From: an uncultured Prevotella sp.
GTDB lineage: Bacteria; Bacteroidota; Bacteroidia; Bacteroidales; Bacteroidaceae
NCBI GenBank assembly: GCA_900768785.1
Contig: CAAGEG010000018.1
Coordinates: 1 to 6,857, forward strand
Length of the DNA stretch: 6,857 bases
Direction of reading: 5' to 3'
This document shows positions 1 through 5,035 of the stretch, in pieces (position 1 is the first letter of the stretch; each line of letters opens with the position of its first letter). A program made the position numbers and the translations under genes. Below the pieces are notes generated by a model. That model was not told the origin of the DNA and searched no databases. It saw only the letters and a list, made by a program, of their open reading frames with translations.

Positions 1-32
1 AGAATGAGGAAAAGCGTATTGTTAGGTGTCTT
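1..32 (+). pseudogene. Relic of a GT2 glycosyltransferase N-terminal region
   Basis: Read in the frame starting at base 3, these bases encode NEEKRIVRCL, the conserved N-terminal motif of WaaE-type family 2 glycosyltransferases. They align without gaps to 1628-1659 inside the complete GT2 gene of this window, with 27 of 32 bases identical by hand count and the same codon phase. The frame then runs into unrelated sequence and reaches a stop at 54-56. The piece therefore looks like the 5' part of a second GT2 gene that has lost its catalytic region, abruptly joined to an acetyltransferase tail. The upstream part lies outside the window, so how much of the gene remains is unknown. Chance similarity is unlikely but the segment is short. 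Confidence 0.6.
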
Positions 33-184
33 GGGTTGCGGCAAGGGCTTTTATAGGCATGGGGGTGACCATTGGTGAAGGTGCTGTGGTTGGTGCTTGT
101 GCGGCTGTGTTTAAGAATGTTGAACCATGGACTGTCGTTGGTGGCAATCCGGCTAAGTTTATAAAGAAAAGGGTGATTGGTTGA
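32..184 (+). pseudogene. 3' end of a WcaF-like hexapeptide-repeat acetyltransferase
   Basis: The frame through base 32 encodes WVAARAFIGMGVTIGEGAVV, then a segment ending in GGNPAKFIKKRVIG and a stop at 182-184. The stepwise I-G-x-G-V-x-I-G-E-G-A-V-V-G pattern is the left-handed beta-helix of hexapeptide transferases, and the GGNPAK ending is typical of the C-terminus of WcaF/NodL-type sugar O-acetyltransferases of polysaccharide loci. Only about 50 residues are present, against a usual length of roughly 180. Upstream, the same frame meets stops at 23-25 and 5-7, and the sequence there belongs to a glycosyltransferase in another frame, so the gene is truncated at its 5' side and the acetyl-CoA and catalytic histidine region is missing. 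The internal ATG at 59 would give only a 41-residue fragment, unlikely to be active. The stop lies 7 bases from the stop of the convergent ATPase gene. Confidence 0.7.
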
Positions 185-191
185 AGGGGTA

Positions 192-1484
192 TTATTTAAT
201 TCCATAATTCACATCATATAACGGAATGTTTTCCATCCAGCCTTGATCTGAGTATGGTTGCATTGACAGACGTAGTCCTTTAAGTTTCGTGTGTTTGTCA
301 ATGTAAGTTCTAAGTGATTTGGATTTTACGTTAACTTCAGCTTTAACTTCTATCGGAATGATTTTTGTTCCGATTTGCGCCAAAAAGTCTATTTCAACTC
401 GTGAATCGTTTGAATTGTAATAATATATCGGAATATTGAATTTTACTAATTGAGTATAAACAAAAAGTTCGGTAAAAGCTCCTTTGTATTCTCGGAAAAT
501 ATTGTCGCCAATGATTATTGCTTCTGCAGGAGTATCTGTCATTGCTCCCATTAATCCAACATCAAGAATAAACAATTTGAAAGCTGAAAGATCTTCATAG
601 AATTTTAATGGCATTATAGGGGCTGTTGCTCTGTTTACACGATATACAAGCCCTGCATCTATAAGCCATTGTATTGCTTTTTCAAATTCGGAAGAGCGAG
701 CTCCTTTTTTGATTATACCATATATAAACTTACGGTTCTCTTTTGCTAATTGTGCCGGAATGGAGTCCCAGACTACATTAATTCTTGGAACTTCAAGATT
801 GGGAGCATGTTTTGAAAAATCTCGGCGATAATCAAATAAAATTTGTTTTTGTATAGTACGAACGGTCTGTAGATTTCCGCTTGTAGCATATTCTTGAACA
901 ACTGCCGGCATACCACCGACATAATAGTATTGTCGTAAACAATCTATCAGTTGGATAGAAAGAGTGTCTAAAATTTCTTTATCACCACTACGCAACAATT
1001 CAACATATTTGTCTTTTCCAATTGCCAACAAGAACTCATCGAATGTCATAGGGTACATCTTTAACATATCTACTTTTCCTACCGGGAATGATACATTGTC
1101 ATGTAATGATATGCCTAACAATGAGCCTGCTACGGCTATATGATATTCCGGAGCGTTCTCACAAAAATATTTCATGGAATTGAGTATAATCGGATTTTCC
1201 TGTATTTCATCAAAAATTATCAGTGTTTTACCTTGCTCAATATGAAAACCGGTAAGAGCTGACAATGAACGGACAATACGAGAAGTGTCGTAATCTTGTT
1301 CAAAGATATTGTTGAGCGTTTTATTACGGTCGCAATTGAAATATGCAACATTATTATAACACAAACGTCCAAATTCTTGCAAGATGTATGTCTTTCCTAC
1401 TTGTCTCGCACCGTTGAGTATCAAAGGCTTGCGGCTATGGCTCTCTTTCCATTTTATAAGGTCTGTAAGGATGTTTCTTTTCAC
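192..1484 (-). CDS. AAA ATPase with C-terminal DUF4143 (PD-(D/E)XK-like) domain
   Basis: This 430-residue protein is a complete member of the ATPase/DUF4143 family, common in Bacteroidales genomes and of unproven function. Walker A is GARQVGKT (25-32), Walker B is LIIFDEIQ (88-95), and a sensor-1-like VAGS lies at 118-121. The middle part (about 260-310) resembles a winged-helix region. The C-terminal domain has a nuclease-like signature: EID at 364-366 followed by E379-x-K381 in IPIEVKAE, so the D...ExK core is intact, unlike in the other two ATPases here. The start is GTG at 1484; no upstream ATG fits, and the MKRNILTDLIKWK beginning is normal for the family. The gene is antisense to the glycan genes, faces the acetyltransferase remnant with a 7-base gap, and has 33-bp repeats directly in its promoter. 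It probably binds and hydrolyses ATP; DNA binding or cleavage is only a possibility. Its role in the locus is not known. Confidence 0.9.
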   Translation of the reverse strand: MKRNILTDLIKWKESHSRKPLILNGARQVGKTYILQEFGRLCYNNVAYFNCDRNKTLNNIFEQDYDTSRIVRSLSALTGFHIEQGKTLIIFDEIQENPIILNSMKYFCENAPEYHIAVAGSLLGISLHDNVSFPVGKVDMLKMYPMTFDEFLLAIGKDKYVELLRSGDKEILDTLSIQLIDCLRQYYYVGGMPAVVQEYATSGNLQTVRTIQKQILFDYRRDFSKHAPNLEVPRINVVWDSIPAQLAKENRKFIYGIIKKGARSSEFEKAIQWLIDAGLVYRVNRATAPIMPLKFYEDLSAFKLFILDVGLMGAMTDTPAEAIIIGDNIFREYKGAFTELFVYTQLVKFNIPIYYYNSNDSRVEIDFLAQIGTKIIPIEVKAEVNVKSKSLRTYIDKHTKLKGLRLSMQPYSDQGWMENIPLYDVNYGIK

Positions 1485-1515
1485 GATCTACATTTTTTTG
1501 CACAAATAGTCAATG

Positions 1516-1546
1516 CAAAATTACATTTTTTTGCACGAATAGTCAA
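1516..1546 (-). promoter_or_regulatory. Bacteroidales-type promoter for the ATPase gene, inside array A
   Basis: On the minus strand a TTG (1546-1544) is followed after 20 bases by TAATTTTG (1523-1516), matching the Bacteroidota housekeeping pattern of a -33 TTG/TTTG and a -7 TAnnTTTG. Transcription would begin near 1509 and give a leader of about 25 bases before the GTG at 1484. The neighbouring repeat holds a second -7 box, TAACTTTG (1556-1549), but the triplet at its -33 position is TCA, so it looks weaker. Confidence 0.55.
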
Positions 1547-1562
1547 TGCAAAGTTACATTTT
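1530..1562 (+). promoter_or_regulatory. Weak candidate promoter for the GT2 operon, inside array A
   Basis: On the plus strand TTTG (1530-1533) is followed after 21 bases by TACATTTT (1555-1562), one base short of the TAnnTTTG consensus. A start near 1569 would place transcription just ahead of the ATG codons at 1576 and 1594. The same spacing recurs one repeat earlier. The T-rich composition makes chance matches likely, so this is tentative; the operon may also be read from upstream. Confidence 0.25.
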
Positions 1563-1575
1563 TTTGCACGAATAA

Positions 1576-2580
1576 ATGAAAAATAATAATAAAATGAATA
1601 ATACTATTGCTGCTATTATCCTCACGAAGAATGAGGAGAAGCATATTGTAAGGTGTTTACAGTCGCTGAAAGGTGTGTGCGATGATATTGTAGTCGTGGA
1701 CTGCTTTAGTGATGACAACACAGAGCAGATTGCCTTGCAACATGGTGCAAGGGTTATAAAACATGCTTGGAAAAACTATGCCACACAGTTTAATTTCGGT
1801 ATATATGAATGTGGTATAAACGCTGACTGGATATGGCGCATTGATGCAGACGAATTTTTGGAGGGTGATTTGGGCTGTGCTGTTAAAAAGGCTATTGATG
1901 AATGTGACGATGACATTAACGGCATATATGTTAGGAAACGCATAGATTTCATGGGCAGACCGTTATTGCATGGCGGGTGGTATCCGAGTTATCATCTAAA
2001 GGTCTTTCGTCGCGGGCATGGAGATTGTGAAAACCGTTGGATGGATGAGCATATTCGTTTGTTTGACGGTAAAGCTATTACCATTGAGAAGGGAAATCAA
2101 GTGGATGCTAACTTGAATGATTTGACATGGTGGACGGAAAAGCATAATGGTTATGCCACACGTGAAATGGCGGATATGCTGATGATGGAATATGGTTTGG
2201 ATGCGACATCGCAAGAAGTTGTTCCAAAGCTTTTAGGAACGGAAGAGCAGCGCAAACGGTGGTTGAAAGTGAAATATATAAAAGCCCCACTGTTTATTCG
2301 CCCATTTATCAATTTCACTCTACGCTATGTGTTGAAAGCCGGCTTTCTTGACGGGAAAGAGGGTTTCCTTTGGCATATTCTTCAGGGCTTTTGGTACAGA
2401 ATGCTCGTTGACGCAAAGATCTTTGAGATAAAGAAGCGTTTTGATTATGATAAAGATAGAATAAAAGAGTTTATTTTCGATAATTATGTAACAAACAAAT
2501 CGGGGGGGGTAAGTTGTAGAACTAACTTACGTATTGCAGCATGCAACATTCCTTCAGAAAGGAGGTTGTATGCAGCGTAA
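1576..2580 (+). CDS. WaaE/KdtX-like family 2 glycosyltransferase
   Basis: This 334-residue protein is a cytoplasmic, inverting GT-A glycosyltransferase that probably adds a sugar to a lipid-linked glycan or LPS core. The N-terminus IAAIILTKNEEKHIVRCL and VDCFSDDNT (41-49) form the nucleotide-sugar site; RIDADE (88-93) holds the metal-binding DxD equivalent; WMDEH (155-159) carries the likely catalytic acidic residue. The segment GFLDGKEGFLWHILQGFWYR (256-275) is typical of the WaaE/KdtX subgroup. Donor and acceptor cannot be told from sequence. ATG at 1576 is used here; ATG at 1594 (MNNTIAAIIL) is equally good and gives a more usual N-terminus. The last 23 residues (312-334) lie after a G8 tract and do not look like family sequence; they run into the next gene and overlap it by 11 bases. 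One fewer G would end the protein at 311 residues, one more at 314. First gene of a plus-strand operon with the Alg14/Alg13-like pair. Confidence 0.88.
   Translation: MKNNNKMNNTIAAIILTKNEEKHIVRCLQSLKGVCDDIVVVDCFSDDNTEQIALQHGARVIKHAWKNYATQFNFGIYECGINADWIWRIDADEFLEGDLGCAVKKAIDECDDDINGIYVRKRIDFMGRPLLHGGWYPSYHLKVFRRGHGDCENRWMDEHIRLFDGKAITIEKGNQVDANLNDLTWWTEKHNGYATREMADMLMMEYGLDATSQEVVPKLLGTEEQRKRWLKVKYIKAPLFIRPFINFTLRYVLKAGFLDGKEGFLWHILQGFWYRMLVDAKIFEIKKRFDYDKDRIKEFIFDNYVTNKSGGVSCRTNLRIAACNIPSERRLYAA
2502..2509 (+). repeat. G8 homopolymer near the 3' end of the GT2 gene
   Basis: Eight consecutive G follow TCG (codon 309) in the WaaE-like gene. Deleting one G puts TAA in frame at once (311 residues); adding one gives GGGKL then TAG (314 residues). 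With eight, translation continues 23 codons into the start of the next gene. The tract could vary by strand slippage during replication, or its length could be a sequencing error. Confidence 0.85.
2509..2530 (+). other. Perfect 7-bp hairpin directly after the G8 tract
   Basis: GTAAGTT (2509-2515) and AACTTAC (2524-2530) are exact inverted repeats around an 8-base loop. The stem starts at the last G of the homopolymer and lies 28 bases before the strong ribosome-binding site of the next gene. It could pause or redirect ribosomes at the G tract or shape initiation at the downstream start. No T run follows, so it is not a convincing terminator. Confidence 0.5.
2558..2565 (+). promoter_or_regulatory. 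Strong Shine-Dalgarno site for the Alg14-like gene
   Basis: AAAGGAGG ends 4 bases before the ATG at 2570. It decides the start: the frame is also open upstream from a TTG at 2534, but that would translate through the site itself. Such a full site is unusual in Bacteroidota, where most leaders are A-rich without one, and it lies inside the last codons of the GT2 gene. Confidence 0.75.
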
Positions 2581-3037
2581 ACGTGTAAAGATTTGTTTGG
2601 CTTGTTCTGCCGGCGGACATCTTAGAGAGCTTCAACTTGCAATTGGTTCTATACCGGATGAATATGACTGTTATTGGTTAACGTTGAAAACCACATCTAC
2701 TAAGGCTTTCTTAAAAGATAAGGAGCATGTGTTTCTACAGAACTTTCAACCAACGAGGAAATGGACACTGATAGTGAACAGTATTCAGGCGTTGTTTTGG
2801 ATATTGGTGAAAAGACCGGACTGTATCATCACTACCGGTGCAGGTGTTACGGTTCCTACTATCTTTTTTGCAAAGAAACTGTTAGGCACTAAAGTGATAT
2901 TTATCAACTCTGCTGCTGATGTTGTTCACGCATCAAAGACTCCTGTATGGATAGAAAAATATGCTGATCTATTTCTTGTTCAATGGGAGGATATGAAACA
3001 GATTTTTCCTAACTCTATTTGTTGTGGTGTATTATGA
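2570..3037 (+). CDS. Alg14-like (PssD/EpsE-type) glycosyltransferase subunit
   Basis: This 155-residue protein resembles the bacterial Alg14 family (PssD, Cps14F, EpsE), the membrane-associated partner that recruits the catalytic Alg13-like subunit to lipid-linked acceptor. Visible family marks are SAGGHL (13-18) in the first Rossmann turn, a hydrophobic stretch at about 66-82 likely to contact the membrane, TTGAGVTVP (88-96), and the closing ADLFLVQWED (132-141). Length is normal for the family. The part at 112-123 (INSAADVVHASK) departs from the ES-containing segment often found there. The start is ATG 2570, set by the strong AGGAGG site; the gene overlaps the GT2 end by 11 bases and the next start by 4, so translational coupling on both sides is likely. 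The family assignment is firm; the sugar transferred is unknown. Confidence 0.88.
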   Translation: MQRKRVKICLACSAGGHLRELQLAIGSIPDEYDCYWLTLKTTSTKAFLKDKEHVFLQNFQPTRKWTLIVNSIQALFWILVKRPDCIITTGAGVTVPTIFFAKKLLGTKVIFINSAADVVHASKTPVWIEKYADLFLVQWEDMKQIFPNSICCGVL

Positions 3038-3501
3038 TTTTTGCAAGTTTAGGTACAATGGACATGCCATTTTTAAGAATGGCTGAAGCGGTGGACAGAT
3101 ATGCTGCCACTGTTGAAGATAAGGTAATAGTTCAGACCGGTCATACTCATTTTGATTACAGATATGCTGAAGCGTTTGACTTTTGCACTAAAGATGAAAT
3201 GGCTGAATATATAAAAACGGCTGACATCTTGATATTGCAAGGTGGATGGGGGGCTATCTCCGAAGCAATGGAACAAGGGAAACGTATTGTGGTTATTCCT
3301 CGTCATGACAAGACTGAGCATATTCATGACCAATTTCAACTGATACGCAAACTTGATTCTTTAGGATGTGTAATCGGTGTCTTTGATGATTGTAATCTGA
3401 CTGAAGCTATCAAGAAAGCACGAACGTTTGATTTCAAACAATTGCCGAAAGGGGAAGCTGAAAGCTTAATCAGGCAACGACTGAAAGAATGGTTTGAATA
3501 A
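3034..3501 (+). CDS. Alg13-like (PssE/EpsF-type) catalytic glycosyltransferase subunit
   Basis: This 155-residue protein matches the C-terminal half of GT28 enzymes, as in Alg13, PssE and Cps14G. It binds the nucleotide-sugar and together with the Alg14-like product should form one functional inner-membrane glycosyltransferase. Motifs are MIFASLGT at the N-terminus, VQTGHTHFDY (33-42), GGWGAISEA (70-78, normally closer to HGGxGSI) and IPRHDKTEHIHDQ (88-100), the nucleotide-binding part. The ATG at 3034 overlaps the preceding stop as ATGA, so coupled translation in equal amounts is expected; the in-frame TTG at 3019 is a less likely start. The two subunits have exactly equal length. It is the last gene of the operon, followed by a hairpin and a convergent ATPase gene. 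Confidence 0.9.
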   Translation: MIFASLGTMDMPFLRMAEAVDRYAATVEDKVIVQTGHTHFDYRYAEAFDFCTKDEMAEYIKTADILILQGGWGAISEAMEQGKRIVVIPRHDKTEHIHDQFQLIRKLDSLGCVIGVFDDCNLTEAIKKARTFDFKQLPKGEAESLIRQRLKEWFE

Positions 3502-3532
3502 TGGATTGTTATTAAAGATACAACCCATTATT
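3497..3532. terminator. Hairpin between convergent genes, possible terminator
   Basis: A stem of 13 pairs with one A-C mismatch (3497-3509 with 3520-3532) surrounds a 10-base loop. It includes the stop codon of the Alg13-like gene and sits in the 54-base gap before the convergent ATPase stop. The stem is AT-rich and no long T run follows on either strand, so it would be a weak intrinsic terminator or an mRNA 3'-end protector. Confidence 0.4.
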
Positions 3533-3555
3533 TGCTTATGATTAGAAATCGTTGA

Positions 3556-4839
3556 CTATACTCTACCGAGCAACCAGTCTTTAGCTAAAACACAATGGAT
3601 TGTTTTACCATCTATTGTTATGTCTCTTGCCACTCCTGACATCATGATTAATGTCAGATTAGTACAATGTGTGTCGGCAGAGCCTTTGAGCAGACCACCA
3701 ATTTCTCTGTTATACGTTTTGGTTTTAGGGTTTGTAAAATCATAAGAAACTTGTATTAGCTCCATTACTCTGTTTCGATCAACAATAACAAAATCAACTT
3801 CATAATCTCTGTTCTGACGTATATAAAATAGTTGTTGTGTTTCAAGTTCTATGCGACGAAGAAGTTCAATGGCAATGGTATTTTCCAATCGCCAACCCAG
3901 ATTATCGGTCTTCAATACATCTCCATGATTTGAAATAAATGCATTGTCAATGGAATATGATTTACGGTGGATTTGACGTTCTATACTCTTAAACGAATAT
4001 TTGGGTATAAGACGTATAAGACATGCATTTTCAAGGTACGAGACATAGTTCTTGGTTGTATGTATTGAACTTAAATTGTAATCTGACTGGAGCTTGCTAT
4101 ACGACACTTCTTGACAAGCATGGTCAAGCATAGCATTTGCTAACTGTTGGAGTGTTTTTTTATAACGCACCTTATAACGAGAACAAATATCTTTAGATAT
4201 TATTGCGCTATAGAGCGAAGTAATATATTTGTCTTGACGAGACATTGAAAGTGTTTCGGGGAAACCGCCACTAAGTAGATACGCATCAAGTGCATGAAGA
4301 ATTAGTCCTATGGATTTTGTTGTCATATAATCATTTGTAAGAAGATTTTTCGCATGACAATATTCTGAAAAAGAGAATGGGAATAAATGTATTTCGTTAT
4401 ATCGTCCGGTAAGATGTGTAGCAAGCTCGCCACTAAGTAAATTAGCATTACTACCGGTTAGGACAAGATGTAGTCCTTGACGTAACAGCCTGTTTACAAA
4501 TAAATGCCAATTTGGTATGTTTTGTATCTCATCCATAAAAAGGTGAGTAAACGGACCGTATATGCGATAAAGCATTTCAAGAATGTCATTTAATTGATTT
4601 GACTGTAATGATGCTAATATCTCATCATCAAAATTGATATACGCAAAATGTACTTTGCTTTGCATCAATACTTTCTGGCACAATGTTGATTTTCCACATC
4701 GACGAACACCTATAACAATCTGTGCCAATCTACTATTGAGGTCTATTGTTTGCTCTTCTTTTCGCGAAACTAAAATTGAATAATCTGCAGAAAATAATTC
4801 AGTTTTTTGATCTCGTAATATTTGCTCGTATTGTTTCAT
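3556..4839 (-). CDS. AAA ATPase with degenerate DUF4143 domain
   Basis: This 427-residue protein is a full-length ATPase/DUF4143 family member. Walker A is GVRRCGKST (44-52), Walker B is HLFMDEIQ (99-106), a sensor-like VLTGS is at 126-130, and LTGRYNEIHLFPFSFSEY (143-160) is a family hallmark. The C-terminal nuclease-like fold is degenerate: EVD is kept (347-349), but the ExK strand reads LIQVS (361-365), lacking the acidic residue and lysine. The ATG at 4839 (MKQYEQILRDQK) is chosen because a good promoter ends just before it; the frame is open to a TTG at 4887, which lies in the promoter. It is only distantly similar to the first ATPase, so the two are not a recent duplication. It is antisense to the glycan operon and read from a promoter beside a second 33-bp array. 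ATP binding is nearly certain; cellular function is unknown. Confidence 0.88.
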   Translation of the reverse strand: MKQYEQILRDQKTELFSADYSILVSRKEEQTIDLNSRLAQIVIGVRRCGKSTLCQKVLMQSKVHFAYINFDDEILASLQSNQLNDILEMLYRIYGPFTHLFMDEIQNIPNWHLFVNRLLRQGLHLVLTGSNANLLSGELATHLTGRYNEIHLFPFSFSEYCHAKNLLTNDYMTTKSIGLILHALDAYLLSGGFPETLSMSRQDKYITSLYSAIISKDICSRYKVRYKKTLQQLANAMLDHACQEVSYSKLQSDYNLSSIHTTKNYVSYLENACLIRLIPKYSFKSIERQIHRKSYSIDNAFISNHGDVLKTDNLGWRLENTIAIELLRRIELETQQLFYIRQNRDYEVDFVIVDRNRVMELIQVSYDFTNPKTKTYNREIGGLLKGSADTHCTNLTLIMMSGVARDITIDGKTIHCVLAKDWLLGRV

Positions 4840-4856
4840 AGTTTCTATATTTTTGG

Positions 4857-4888
4857 CAAAAATACTGATAATAAAGAAATTACACAAA
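4857..4888 (-). promoter_or_regulatory. Bacteroidales-type promoter for the second ATPase gene
   Basis: On the minus strand TTTG (4888-4885) is followed after exactly 20 bases by TATTTTTG (4864-4857), a full match to the -33 TTTG and -7 TAnnTTTG consensus. Transcription would start near 4850, leaving about 10 leader bases before the ATG at 4839. The promoter lies between the gene and array B, so here the repeats are upstream of the core promoter. Confidence 0.65.
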
Positions 4889-4900
4889 TTTTTAATGTCT

Positions 4901-5023
4901 AAACTGCACTAAATTGCATATTTTTTAGCTTCTAAACTGCACTAAATTGCATACTTTTTAGCTTCCAAACTGCACTAAATTGCATATTTTTTAGCTTCCA
5001 AACTGCAGTAAATTGCATACTTT
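4901..5023. repeat. 33-bp tandem repeat array B (3.7 units)
   Basis: Units begin at 4901, 4934, 4967 and 5000, an exact 33-base period. Units differ by only one to three substitutions; the fourth diverges after 24 bases, 12 bases before the next gene. Each contains ACTGCACTAAATTGCAT, two TGCA motifs 10 bases apart. Unit position 21 alternates T, C, T, C, suggesting growth by duplication of a two-unit block. A faint half unit (about 9 of 12 bases) precedes it at 4889-4900. There are no spacers, so it is not CRISPR. It separates the divergent ATPase and nucleotidyltransferase genes; clear consensus promoters are not seen inside it. Confidence 0.92.
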
Positions 5024-5035
5024 ATTTGTTTATTT

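Larger units (their letters stand above)
1489..1575. repeat. 33-bp tandem repeat array A (2.6 units) between divergent genes
   Basis: Units begin at 1489, 1522 and 1555, an exact 33-base period. The first two differ at only two positions (a/g at unit positions 16 and 32); the third is cut after about 20 bases where the glycosyltransferase leader begins. Each full unit contains TTTTTTTGCAC and CAATGCAAA, so TTGCA and TGCAA form an inverted pair 11 bases apart. The array fills nearly the whole gap between the divergent ATPase (start 1484) and GT2 (start 1576). There are no distinct spacers, so it is not a CRISPR array. It may act as tandem promoters or as binding sites for a regulator; see the promoter entries. 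Confidence 0.9.

Noticed and set aside
1489..1575. Array A as a CRISPR array
   Set aside because: Units are contiguous with no variable spacers, there are fewer than three full copies, and no cas genes are near. The same applies to array B.
1296..1586. Plus-strand 96-codon open frame ending in repeated 11-residue blocks (LHFFARIVNAK)
   Set aside because: It is the opposite strand of the ATPase start plus array A. The peptide repeat arises because 33 is divisible by 3; no RBS, family or conserved start supports it.
2534..2569. Upstream TTG start for the Alg14-like gene
   Set aside because: It would translate through the AGGAGG site; the ATG at 2570 sits at proper spacing and gives the family N-terminus.
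4840..4887. Sixteen-residue N-terminal extension of the second ATPase from a TTG
   Set aside because: It overlaps the -33/-7 promoter; the ATG at 4839 gives a normal N-terminus.
192..5023. ATPase genes as insertion sequences with a transposase
   Set aside because: No transposase motif, terminal inverted repeats or target duplications could be seen around them; mobility remains an inference from context.
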